Positions 25,912-33,936 of a stretch of 64,000 nucleotides of DNA are shown piece after piece. Every line of letters begins with the position of its first letter. Within the stretch, counting starts at the first letter, position 1. The stretch is from Lachnospiraceae bacterium (GTDB taxonomy: Bacteria; Bacillota; Clostridia; Lachnospirales; Lachnospiraceae). The translations under genes were made by a program, and so were the position numbers. The stretch lies in the NCBI GenBank assembly GCA_017540605.1, contig JAFYAS010000026.1, positions 1 to 64,000 on the forward strand, written 5' to 3'. Below the pieces are notes generated by a model, which worked only from the letters and a program-made list of their open reading frames with translations, made no database searches and had not been told where the DNA came from.

Positions 25912-27537
25912 ATGAACAACTTTAAAAAATCAAATGTAATAATATTTATCATACCTACGTTGTTATTTATACTGATCGCTATATTATTGATCAGAGTAGC
26001 AACCGGAGGAAGCTCAGGAAAGACCGGAAAAACCGTAGAAAAGCTTATGGAAGATATTGAAGTAAACACGGCAACTCCTACAAAGGGTAAGGTGAATCTG
26101 GCTGCAAATAATCTCTATGACGAGCTACCTGAGATCACAAAATATCCATTGGCTGTTCAGGGCTCCGGTGCGGTTGATATTGAGATATTCACATCCGGAG
26201 AGAAGGCAGGAAAAGGAGATGATAGCTGGCTTATCGATGTGGCCAATTCATTCAATGGTGAGAATAAAACCTTGACCACAGGAGAGACTGTATCTATGTC
26301 AGTTCGTTCTATACCCAGTGGTACAGCTGCTGACTATATCATATCCAACAAATATCTTCCTGATCTTTATACACCGTCTAATACATTGTTCGGTGAATAT
26401 GCCAAGGTAAATGGTGGAGATCTTGAGATGTATGATACGAGGCTTGTTGGTAATACAGCAGGTATCCTTGTAAAGAAGGGTGCATATAAAGACTTCGATT
26501 CTGTGATAAAGGCTGTACAGGCAGGTCAGATCAATATGGGTTATACCAATCCTCAGACAAGTGCTACCGGTATCAATCTGCTACTTACATTATTGAAGGA
26601 TGGAGAGGACAACTTTATCAATTTCAATAAGAATATCCCTTATGTAGCCTTCACAACACAGCAAATGAGAGATTCTGCATCATCAGGAAAGCTTGATGCT
26701 ATGCTCACAGAATATCAGGCTTATATCAATGACAAGAACCTTACTTCAATGTATGATTTCATTCCCTTTGGTATGAGACATGACAATCCTGTATATATCT
26801 GCGGAAAGGGTGTAAAAACACCTGCAGAGCTTGAGGCTATCACTACAGTTATCGACTATTGCAAAAATGCTAATATGCAGAAGATAGCGACAGATAAAGG
26901 CTTCAATGCAAACGAAGATTATAAGTCAGATCTTGATTTCTCAGGTGCTGAGGTAACAAACGGACTTGAGGTATATAAGCAGAAGAAGGATAACGGTGAG
27001 GATATCATCGCAGTATTTGTTGCGGATTGTAGCGGTTCTATGAGCGGAGAGCCCTTACTTCAGCTCAAGAATTCACTGACTAACGGTATGAGCTATATAA
27101 ATGACAATAACTATGTAGGTCTCGTCAGCTATTCATCTGATGTGACGGTTGAGCTTCCCATAGCACAGCTTGATCTTAACCAGAGAGCTTTCTTCCAGGG
27201 AGCTATAGACAACCTCGTAGCAAATGGAAGCACGGCAACCTATGATGCTATTACTGTCGCTATAGATATGATAAATAAGGCAAAGGTTGATCATCCCACA
27301 GCAAAATGTATGATCATATTGTTATCTGACGGTGCACAGAACGAAGGATATTCGCTTTCAACGATCACCTATGCACTTACAGAAAGCAGGATACCTGTAT
27401 ATACCATAGGTTATGGTGCAGATGCTGATGCTGATGAGCTTGCAAGGGTATCTACAATAAATGAAGCAGCTACCATAAAGGCTGACGAAGAAGATATCAT
27501 ATATAAGCTTAAGAGCTTATTTAACAGTCAGCTATAG
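25912..27537 (+). CDS. Membrane-anchored solute-binding/vWA hybrid protein
   Basis: This 541-aa protein has an N-terminal uncleaved signal anchor (about residues 11-29). A domain resembling type 2 periplasmic binding proteins follows (about 75-325), with SGTAADYIISNKYLPDLY, GNTAGILVKKGAY and GQINMGYTNPQTSATG. A C-terminal von Willebrand A domain (about 360-540) has an intact MIDAS: DCSGSMSG, the T in GSTATYDA and LLSDGAQNEG. Similar hybrids exist in Firmicutes without an assigned role. It probably acts on the outer side of the membrane, binding a ligand or partner. It is cotranscribed with the preceding membrane protein. Confidence 0.85.
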   Translation: MNNFKKSNVIIFIIPTLLFILIAILLIRVATGGSSGKTGKTVEKLMEDIEVNTATPTKGKVNLAANNLYDELPEITKYPLAVQGSGAVDIEIFTSGEKAGKGDDSWLIDVANSFNGENKTLTTGETVSMSVRSIPSGTAADYIISNKYLPDLYTPSNTLFGEYAKVNGGDLEMYDTRLVGNTAGILVKKGAYKDFDSVIKAVQAGQINMGYTNPQTSATGINLLLTLLKDGEDNFINFNKNIPYVAFTTQQMRDSASSGKLDAMLTEYQAYINDKNLTSMYDFIPFGMRHDNPVYICGKGVKTPAELEAITTVIDYCKNANMQKIATDKGFNANEDYKSDLDFSGAEVTNGLEVYKQKKDNGEDIIAVFVADCSGSMSGEPLLQLKNSLTNGMSYINDNNYVGLVSYSSDVTVELPIAQLDLNQRAFFQGAIDNLVANGSTATYDAITVAIDMINKAKVDHPTAKCMIILLSDGAQNEGYSLSTITYALTESRIPVYTIGYGADADADELARVSTINEAATIKADEEDIIYKLKSLFNSQL

Positions 27538-27563
27538 TTCGTAAATAATATTATAAAACGAAT

Positions 27564-27612
27564 AAGAACCACCGGGCAAAGCTTTTGAAGGAGGCACGGT
27601 GGTTCTTTTTTA
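27564..27612 (+). terminator. Terminator after the vWA gene
   Basis: AAGAACCACCG (27564-27574) pairs with CGGTGGTTCTT (27597-27607), followed by TTTTTAA. Confidence 0.85.
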
Positions 27613-27643
27613 ATTTATATTGGTGGAGTATAGGTTTTTATAT

Positions 27644-27682
27644 GAGCAGGACTATCAATAATAAATCCTGATAGTCCTGCTC
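27644..27682. repeat. 14-bp perfect inverted repeat between convergent genes
   Basis: GAGCAGGACTATCA (27644-27657) and its exact complement (27669-27682) flank an 11-base loop. Neither side has a clear T tract in the correct orientation. It lies just downstream of the yneA-like gene on the minus strand and may shape or protect its 3' end. Confidence 0.7.
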
Positions 27683-27704
27683 AAGAGTATAAGGATGGGC
27701 TTGA

Positions 27705-28046
27705 TTATGATAACGGAGTAGAGGAATAATATGGAACAATGATATAACAGCCTGAATTGATACTGCCGTCTTTATTTAAATGATTGATATCAATGATCTC
27801 ATCAACATAATCCTGTATAGAAGAGTAATCATCAGTCATATATAACCCGGCAATATCCCATAGGGTATCACCTGAATCAACCTCTATAGATTTAAAATAC
27901 TTGGTGTTCGCTGAATCTGCGAAAGAACGGCTTGAATCCTTCTTCGTGAAAAGAATACCTGTTAATATAAATGATAAGGTAAAAATAACCAAAAGCAATT
28001 TCTTGATCATAACCTCTGTTTTTCTTGAAATACGTAAAGTCTGCAT
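27705..28046 (-). CDS. yneA: LysM-domain SOS protein (YneA-like division inhibitor)
   Basis: This 113-aa protein has an N-terminal membrane anchor (about residues 15-33) and a LysM domain (about 52-108: VDSGDTLWDIAGLYM, INHLNKDGSINSGCYIIVP). It is divergent from lexA, the arrangement of yneA in Bacillus, where YneA delays division during DNA damage. Start 28046 has AGGAGG upstream. On the minus strand a consensus promoter (TTGACA, 17 bases, TATAAT) contains a perfect LexA box in its spacer. The division-inhibitor role is inferred from context and architecture. Confidence 0.82.
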   Translation of the reverse strand: MQTLRISRKTEVMIKKLLLVIFTLSFILTGILFTKKDSSRSFADSANTKYFKSIEVDSGDTLWDIAGLYMTDDYSSIQDYVDEIIDINHLNKDGSINSGCYIIVPYYSSTPLS

Positions 28047-28073
28047 ATAAATATCCTCCTTGATGAATATATA

Positions 28074-28161
28074 CGAACGTTCGTTTGACGAACTTTTGTT
28101 CTGATATGCATTATAACGAACAGTTGTTCGTTTGTCAAGAGAAAAATCGAATATTTGTTCT
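28074..28161. promoter_or_regulatory. LexA (SOS) operators between yneA-like gene and lexA
   Basis: The Gram-positive LexA box has a GAAC-N4-GTTC core. Exact cores occur at 28089-28102 (CGAACTTTTGTTCT) and 28117-28130 (CGAACAGTTGTTCG). One-mismatch versions occur at 28074-28087 (CGAACGTTCGTTTG) and 28148-28161 (CGAATATTTGTTCT). The 28117 box lies between the -35 (TGTCAA on +, 28133-28138) and -10 (ATTATA on +, 28110-28115) of the minus-strand promoter. The 28148 box lies just upstream of the lexA promoter. Confidence 0.88.
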
Positions 28162-28171
28162 GAATATATGT

Positions 28172-28200
28172 TTGCATTTAAAAATGGTCTGTGCTATAAT
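28172..28200 (+). promoter_or_regulatory. lexA promoter
   Basis: TTGCAT (28172-28177), a 17-base spacer and TATAAT (28195-28200) lie upstream of the lexA start at 28273. Confidence 0.8.
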
Positions 28201-28272
28201 ATTTTCAATACATTTTTAAGAGATCGTGTACACCTTATGTACATAGAACATAAGAAAGTTGAGGATTATCAT

Positions 28273-28884
28273 ATGGCAGGAAAGATCAGTGATAAGCAGT
28301 TTGAGATTCTTGAATATATCAAATCATGTATCATCAAGAAAGGTTATCCACCGGCAGTCAGAGAGATTTGCCAGGCAGTTCATCTAAAGTCTACATCATC
28401 AGTTCATTCACATTTAGAAACCCTAGAAAAGAACGGTTATATCAGAAGAGATCCAACAAAGCCCAGAGCTATCGAGATACTTGATGACGAATTTGGACTA
28501 ACAAGGAGAGAACTTGTGAATGTTCCCATAGTCGGAACGGTTACAGCCGGTCAGCCTATTTTAGCTGTTGAGAATATAGAAGGATATTTTCCGGTTCCGC
28601 CTGATTATCTGAGAAATAAAGAAAGCTTTATGCTTAAGGTCCGTGGAGAAAGCATGATCAATGCAGGAATATTTGACGGTGATCTTGTTTTAGTTTCTGA
28701 ACAAAAAACTGCGAACAATTCTGATATTGTAGTTGCTATGATAGATGATTCAGCTACAGTAAAAAGATTTTTTAAAGAAAAGGATCACATCAGATTGCAG
28801 CCTGAGAATGATTTTATGGATCCCATTATAGTTGATAATTGTACGATACTTGGTAAGGTAATTGGCTTATTTAGGACATTTTAG
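28273..28884 (+). CDS. lexA: LexA repressor
   Basis: ATG 28273 ([13 protein letters not shown]) with a TTGAGG ribosome-binding site gives a 203-aa protein of normal LexA length; the open frame to 28132 runs through the operators and promoter. The N-terminal winged helix has [23 protein letters not shown]. The self-cleavage site is Ala-Gly in [10 protein letters not shown]. The catalytic Ser is in [14 protein letters not shown] and the Lys in SATVKRFF. It represses the SOS regulon and is autoregulated through the adjacent boxes. Confidence 0.96.
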   Translation: MAGKISDKQFEILEYIKSCIIKKGYPPAVREICQAVHLKSTSSVHSHLETLEKNGYIRRDPTKPRAIEILDDEFGLTRRELVNVPIVGTVTAGQPILAVENIEGYFPVPPDYLRNKESFMLKVRGESMINAGIFDGDLVLVSEQKTANNSDIVVAMIDDSATVKRFFKEKDHIRLQPENDFMDPIIVDNCTILGKVIGLFRTF

Positions 28885-28894
28885 AGGAATTTGC

Positions 28895-28944
28895 CGCGGG
28901 AGAGCATTGTATAGGTCTATATACAAACATTCGCGAAACCCGCG
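28895..28944 (+). terminator. Nested hairpin after lexA
   Basis: CGCGGG (28895-28900) pairs with CCCGCG (28939-28944), followed by TTTT. Inside lies TTGTATA/TATACAA (28907-28913 and 28920-28926). It may terminate lexA transcription, and its right edge abuts the dif-like sequence. Confidence 0.45.
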
Positions 28945-28973
28945 TTTTACGAAAAAATATAAGATTATTATTG
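28944..28973. other. Candidate dif-like recombination site
   Basis: The stretch GTTTTACGAAAAAATATAAG and the following GATTATTATTG resemble the streptococcal/lactococcal difSL site as I recall it, with about 20 matches over 26 positions. The site ends about 11 bases before the XerS-like gene. In streptococci difSL also lies directly upstream of xerS. AT-rich sequence makes chance resemblance possible. Confidence 0.4.
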
Positions 28974-28984
28974 TAGAATTATTT

Positions 28985-30031
28985 ATGGAAAACAAAACTT
29001 ATCATCAACAACAAGATATTAAAAACACATTACTTCTACGTGAAGTTTTAGCTGAACTCCCACCATATGTGAAATCTTATTTTAGAGGTATTGAGAATCG
29101 CACAAGTACCTCCACAAGACTTGGATATGCCAGAGATATTCTGAGTTTTTTTGAATACATGCACGAATACAATCCATCACTTAAGGGCAAAGAGATCCGG
29201 TCCATTACATGTGGTACATTGGAGCAACTGTATGCGGTTGATTTTGAAGAATATCTTGATTATATGAAATATTATAAAAAGGATGGTCGTGAATATACCA
29301 ATTCCGAACGTGCATTAAAACGTAAATTAGTTGCCATCAGAGGACTTTTTTCATATCTTTTTAAGAATGATCAGATTTCAAGCAATCCTACTGAGAAGGT
29401 TGATATGCCAAAGATTCGTGAAAAAGCTATCATCAGGATGGATGCAAAGGAAACAGCTGAATTCCTTGATAATGTTGAATATGGGAATCAACTTACCACA
29501 AGTCAGCAAAAGCGCCATGAAAAGAACAAGGATCGAGATCTTGCTCTCCTGACACTTATGCTTGGTACGGGTATCCGTGTTTCCGAATGTGTAGGTCTTG
29601 ATATCAATGATGTTGATTTTGACAATGATCGTATCAAGGTCACTAGAAAAGGCGGCTATGAATCTTTTGTTTATTTTGGTGAGGAAGCCAGAGAAGCTTT
29701 GCTTACATATTTAGAAGAACGAAAAAAGGTAGTTGCAAAGGAAGGTCACGAAAATGCATTGTTCTTAAGTAATCAGAACAGACGCATCACTGTTCGTTCC
29801 GTTGAATTGTTGGTCAAGAAATACAACATCACTCCCATGAAAAAGATTACGCCTCATAAGCTTCGAAGCACCTACGGTACAGCTCTTTATCAGGAAACTG
29901 ATGATATTTATCTGGTTGCTGATGTACTTGGCCACAAGGATGTGAATACCACCATCAAGCACTATGCTGAGCTTGATGATTACAGAAAGAGAAATGCCAG
30001 GAATAAGGTTCAGCTACGCGAAAAACCATAA
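28985..30031 (+). CDS. XerS-like tyrosine recombinase
   Basis: From ATG 28985 the protein is 348 aa. The ribosome-binding site is poor, and the open frame reaches back to 28862, so the start is uncertain. The N-terminal SAM-like core-binding domain spans about 10-165. The catalytic domain shows Arg in LGTGIRVSECVGL, Lys in TRKGG, His/Arg in PHKLRSTYG, His in LGHKD, and the nucleophile Tyr in TIKHYAEL. NKDRDLALLTLMLGTGIRVSE and the 348-aa length resemble XerS, the single dif recombinase of streptococci, more than XerC/XerD. Chromosome-dimer resolution is therefore plausible. A phage or transposon integrase is less likely because no mobile genes adjoin. Confidence 0.82.
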   Translation: MENKTYHQQQDIKNTLLLREVLAELPPYVKSYFRGIENRTSTSTRLGYARDILSFFEYMHEYNPSLKGKEIRSITCGTLEQLYAVDFEEYLDYMKYYKKDGREYTNSERALKRKLVAIRGLFSYLFKNDQISSNPTEKVDMPKIREKAIIRMDAKETAEFLDNVEYGNQLTTSQQKRHEKNKDRDLALLTLMLGTGIRVSECVGLDINDVDFDNDRIKVTRKGGYESFVYFGEEAREALLTYLEERKKVVAKEGHENALFLSNQNRRITVRSVELLVKKYNITPMKKITPHKLRSTYGTALYQETDDIYLVADVLGHKDVNTTIKHYAELDDYRKRNARNKVQLREKP

Positions 30032-30046
30032 TGTATTGGAGAATAT

Positions 30047-31060
30047 ATGATTACTATAAGTCTATGTATGATAGTCAAAAATGAAGAACGAATACTCTCC
30101 CGCTGTTTGGATTCCATAGCCGATATTATGGATGAGATCATCATTGTCGATACCGGTTCTACAGATAAGACCAAGGAGATTGCTGCTCGATATACAGACA
30201 AGATTTATGATTTTGAATGGATTGATGATTTTGCTGCAGCCAGGAATTTTTCCTTTTCCAAGGCTACCATGGATTACATCTATACAGCTGATGCTGACGA
30301 GATCCTTGATGAAGTGAATCGAGAGCGCTTTAAGACCTTGAAGGCGCATCTCCTTCCCGAGATAGACATTGTGCAGATGAAATACTGCAATCAGTTAGAG
30401 TACAATACGACCTACAACTTTGATGTGGAGCTTAGAGGCAAGCTTTATAAGAGACTTCGTACATTTTATTATGAGGATCCGGTTCACGAGGTTGTTCGTA
30501 CCTCTCCTATTGTGTTTGACAGTGATATAGAGATCATACACAAGCCTGAATCCTTGCATGCAGGAAGAGATTTCAAGACCTTTCAAAAAGCCTACAAAAA
30601 GAATGGATTTCTTTCCAACAGACTTCATGAGTTATATGCAAGAGAGCTTTATATAGCAGGTAAAGATGATGATTTTATCGAGGCGGTTTCATTTTTTGAA
30701 GCATCTATGACAGACGATAGGCGCACTGAAAAAGAGGTTCTTCAGGCTGCTTGCGTACTCTCCCATGCCTATAGGATAAGCCATGATATTGAAAAACTTT
30801 TCAAATGTACTATAAAAGGTGTAACAGGTGATTCCTGCTCCGAGCTTACTTATGAGCTTGGAGAATACTTCTTTGAAAAGGAAGACTACAAAGAGGCTAC
30901 TATATGGTATTACAATTCGGCATTTAGTTGTGAACCGATATTGAACATTCGATATGCAAAGGAATATCCATTAAAGAAACTTGTTGAATGTTATAGGACA
31001 CTTGGAGATCATGAGAATGAAGCTCTATATAAAGATATGTTGGATTCACTAAATCTCTGA
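30047..31060 (+). CDS. Family 2 glycosyltransferase
   Basis: This 337-aa protein has an N-terminal GT-A domain with SLCMIVKNEERILSRCL, IIIVDTGSTDKT, the WIDDFAAARNF segment and a metal-binding ADADEIL. The C-terminal half (about 190-337) is helical and TPR-like (YELGEYFFEKEDYKEATIWYYNSAF). Such GT2-TPR proteins transfer sugars to proteins or peptides, or to cell-wall glycans. The acceptor is unknown. It lies 15 bases after the recombinase gene. Confidence 0.85.
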   Translation: MITISLCMIVKNEERILSRCLDSIADIMDEIIIVDTGSTDKTKEIAARYTDKIYDFEWIDDFAAARNFSFSKATMDYIYTADADEILDEVNRERFKTLKAHLLPEIDIVQMKYCNQLEYNTTYNFDVELRGKLYKRLRTFYYEDPVHEVVRTSPIVFDSDIEIIHKPESLHAGRDFKTFQKAYKKNGFLSNRLHELYARELYIAGKDDDFIEAVSFFEASMTDDRRTEKEVLQAACVLSHAYRISHDIEKLFKCTIKGVTGDSCSELTYELGEYFFEKEDYKEATIWYYNSAFSCEPILNIRYAKEYPLKKLVECYRTLGDHENEALYKDMLDSLNL

Positions 31061-31101
31061 ACTATCTGAGAAGTTGCTGGACAGTAAAGATATAGAATAA
31101 T

Positions 31102-31146
31102 AAGAAGAAACACAGACTGATCGGATATCAGTCTGTGTTTCTTCTT
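31102..31146. terminator. Bidirectional terminator
   Basis: A 19-bp perfect stem (31102-31120 with 31128-31146) lies between convergent genes. Its right arm includes the stop codon of the minus-strand gene. Confidence 0.9.
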
Positions 31147-32564
31147 CTAATCCTATTTATAGCTTCAAGCTTTTGTTTTGCCATCTTGCATTCTGATATA
31201 TTGAACGAAAAAATGATAATTGCAGCTATAGTTATGATGATCGCCAACATACCCCAGGTAGCATCCTGAAACATCAGAAATACAGAGATTACAATTCCTG
31301 CAAGGAATACTATGACACGTATGAGGGTATAAAGATTTAAATCATTGGCTGTCATGGAAAGGGTTCTGATATCACTTTTAATACTACGCTTAAGCTTTTC
31401 TATCTCAGCCTTGCTTTCTTCAAATTGCCATTCATGATCCTTGGACTTTAGATAGAATTCATACTTACCAACCACATCCTTACCTTTGATGCCATGATGG
31501 ATAATGTCAAGCTCATGATTAACAGCCCTTCTTCTTTGATGTTCGCTAAGATTATCATTATTAGTTGAAGAAGAGTCATTCATTTCCTTAGATAATCCGT
31601 CATAGGCGGAACTACCGGTGCTACCATGAGAATGTGAAGTGTTATTGTTGTTTTCTGATGATTCTGCTCCTTTGTCATTGGAATCAGGAGTGTCAAGTCT
31701 TACTCCTAAAAATGCAGCCTTTGCCCTTATAAAGCCTTCCAATTCTTCTTCTGATTCAATCTCCTCTTTGATATTTTCGGTATATTCTTCCAATATCTCT
31801 TTTTTTAGATTGATCATGGGGCCGACGATATCAAACTCATCTGCAAGCTTTCCAAGCTCATTTTCTTCATCTCCGTAAAGCTTTAAAAGAATCTCATAGC
31901 CGTCAAGATCTAAAGGAAAGCCCTTAATCGCTGATTTCAGCAACTCTATATTTGCCTCAGTAATATCCTCTTCCGGGAATTCCAAAAGAGCATTTTGATA
32001 GGCTTCAATATCATATTCCGGAACCTCGAAGGAATTGGGAAAAATAACACCAATTGTCAATATCTGATCTATGATGAAGGATTTGATATAAACTGCAAAT
32101 TCCTTAGCCATTGTGATAAACGCATGCCCATCATACTTTAGAAATTCCGGCCTTTTTCGTTCCACATATTCACGACTAAGCTTATTCTTATCAGATAGCT
32201 CAATCAATCCCAATATTGGATAATGATATGTGGATATCTTTCTGTAATGTTCCATGAATTCCTTTTGCATATCCTTAATCCTGTCAAGGATCATAGCCTT
32301 TTTTTCGGGATCTATATAGTTATCTATAGTGCATGCTATTTCCCATAAAAGCTCCCAAAGAGAATCAAAGGAGCTTTTTACCGTTTCAATAAGCAAACGA
32401 CAATAAGTAAGATCATCATCTACCTTGTTGATATTCCCATTGATAATATTGATCAGATTCTCAACGTGCTCCCGTACTCGTCTTTCGGATAAAACATAGA
32501 ATTTAGAAATGGCTTTATCCTCATCCGCTATATTCAGTTCTAAACCATGATAATTGATATACAT
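31128..32564 (-). CDS. Conserved hypothetical protein with C-terminal membrane hairpin
   Basis: This 478-aa protein is mostly helical and acidic. A repeat-like segment PLDLDGYEILLKLYGDEENELGKLADEF lies around residues 217-245. A Ser/Asn/His-rich disordered linker spans about 300-345. Two C-terminal membrane helices (about 418-458) are followed by a basic end (INRIRRRNTD). I do not recognise the family by name. It follows recU by 2 bases, so the two are cotranscribed; a function at the membrane is all that can be inferred. Confidence 0.75.
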   Translation of the reverse strand: MYINYHGLELNIADEDKAISKFYVLSERRVREHVENLINIINGNINKVDDDLTYCRLLIETVKSSFDSLWELLWEIACTIDNYIDPEKKAMILDRIKDMQKEFMEHYRKISTYHYPILGLIELSDKNKLSREYVERKRPEFLKYDGHAFITMAKEFAVYIKSFIIDQILTIGVIFPNSFEVPEYDIEAYQNALLEFPEEDITEANIELLKSAIKGFPLDLDGYEILLKLYGDEENELGKLADEFDIVGPMINLKKEILEEYTENIKEEIESEEELEGFIRAKAAFLGVRLDTPDSNDKGAESSENNNNTSHSHGSTGSSAYDGLSKEMNDSSSTNNDNLSEHQRRRAVNHELDIIHHGIKGKDVVGKYEFYLKSKDHEWQFEESKAEIEKLKRSIKSDIRTLSMTANDLNLYTLIRVIVFLAGIVISVFLMFQDATWGMLAIIITIAAIIIFSFNISECKMAKQKLEAINRIRRRNTD

Positions 32565-32566
32565 CT

Positions 32567-33118
32567 TTATCTACCGTCTTTTGTTTCTCTTCCTATAAGG
32601 TCTTTTTTTACACATTCAAGATAATGAACGATCACACCGTTTGAGGAGGGTATAAAATAGCTTTCATCAAGCTCGTCGTATAGGACATTTTTAGGATGAA
32701 GTCCAGCCTCTATACTGTTATAAAAGCTTTCAAGCTCCCTGAAACGCATATAGTAAAATTTGTTCTTAGCCGTGAAATTGATGATCAGAAAGCTTACACC
32801 GTCCTGCGCCTCGAACTCTTTCATAAAGTTGAATTGATGTTCATGAACATTTTGAAATGAAAATGCTTCGGCAGCGCATTCCTTGGCATCAAAGCATATA
32901 GGTACACCCTGACACACTCCGATATAATCAACTGTTGAATCCTTTTCAAAATAGGCTTGTGTGATGGTACTCGTGCTTTTATCAATCTTAAGAGGCTTTA
33001 TGGGGGTTGGTATCTTCTGTACCAAAGCCAGTCCCTTATCTCTGTAGGTTTCATTTGAGAAATTGATAAATTCCTCGAGCGCCGAACCTCTAAGTCCCCT
33101 TGAATTCCAGGTTGCCAT
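32567..33118 (-). CDS. recU: Holliday junction resolvase RecU
   Basis: This 183-aa protein cleaves Holliday junctions during recombination and chromosome segregation in Firmicutes. The RecU start NSRGLRGSALEEFINFSN and the PD-(D/E)xK nuclease core STVDYIGVCQGVPICFDAKEC are present, followed by HEHQFNFMKEF. Length and motifs are complete. It is unusual in preceding a membrane protein rather than the common PBP1 gene. Confidence 0.9.
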   Translation of the reverse strand: MATWNSRGLRGSALEEFINFSNETYRDKGLALVQKIPTPIKPLKIDKSTSTITQAYFEKDSTVDYIGVCQGVPICFDAKECAAEAFSFQNVHEHQFNFMKEFEAQDGVSFLIINFTAKNKFYYMRFRELESFYNSIEAGLHPKNVLYDELDESYFIPSSNGVIVHYLECVKKDLIGRETKDGR

Positions 33119-33165
33119 ATTAACCTCCGATATAGCAATTGCTTTCGATTATTCGATTGCTGTTT

Positions 33166-33936
33166 TCAGGAAATACAAAATAATCGTTCTGTATTCGTAT
33201 TCGCATGAGCAATAAGCTCTTTTTCAGATACTTCCATATATTTAGCAAGCTCTTTGGCTACATATACGATATTCTCCGGTACATTAGTGCGTGAAAGTCC
33301 TTTGACATTTCTCGGAGTCAGATAAGGTGCATCCGTTTCTAAAAGAACTCTATCCAAAGGAATGTGTTTTACAGCCCTACGAAGCTCGTCAGCCCTTCTG
33401 TCATCGCATATCCAGCCTGTGATGCCTATTGAGAATCCAAGCTCAATATAAGCCTTTACAGTCGATTCATCACCGGTAAAGCAATGTACCACCGAACGGG
33501 AACATACAGCCTTATGCTCTTTAAATATCTTAAGAAAATCCTCACTTGCACTTCGTTCATGTAGAAACATAGGCTTTTCAAGCTCTTTGGCAAGCTCTAT
33601 ATGACGATTCAAGGCTTCGATCTGATTCTCCTTTTTTGAGAACATCCTGTCATAATCGAGACCGCACTCTCCTACTGCAACTATTTTATTGTTGTTCTTT
33701 ATTATCTCTCTTATTCTGTCAATATCCGAAGATTTCATATCATCGGCATTGTGGGGATGGATACCTGCAGTTCCAAAACAATCATGATCCTTGGTAAAAG
33801 CATTTACCAATTCGTTTTCCTTCATATCTGATCCGGTTAATATACACCTTACTTCAGCCTTTAAAGCATTTGCTAAAATGAGTTCCTGATCCTTGAATTG
33901 ATGACAGAATAAATTAAGTCCTATATCATAATACAT
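33166..33936 (-). CDS. tatD: TatD-family metal-dependent hydrolase
   Basis: This 256-aa TIM-barrel deoxyribonuclease-like protein has the TatD-type start MYYDIGLNL. Metal-binding motifs follow in order: GIHPHNAD, VGECGLDYDR, PMFLHERSA, VVHCFTG and ETDAPYL. It takes part in DNA repair or turnover. Its ATG shares one base with the stop of the upstream PPC gene (TAATG), implying coupled translation. Confidence 0.93.
   Translation of the reverse strand: MYYDIGLNLFCHQFKDQELILANALKAEVRCILTGSDMKENELVNAFTKDHDCFGTAGIHPHNADDMKSSDIDRIREIIKNNNKIVAVGECGLDYDRMFSKKENQIEALNRHIELAKELEKPMFLHERSASEDFLKIFKEHKAVCSRSVVHCFTGDESTVKAYIELGFSIGITGWICDDRRADELRRAVKHIPLDRVLLETDAPYLTPRNVKGLSRTNVPENIVYVAKELAKYMEVSEKELIAHANTNTERLFCIS

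Noticed and set aside
28985-30031. Phage or integrative-element integrase
   Set aside because: No other mobile genes adjoin, tRNA attachment repeats are not seen, and the sequence resembles XerS more closely.
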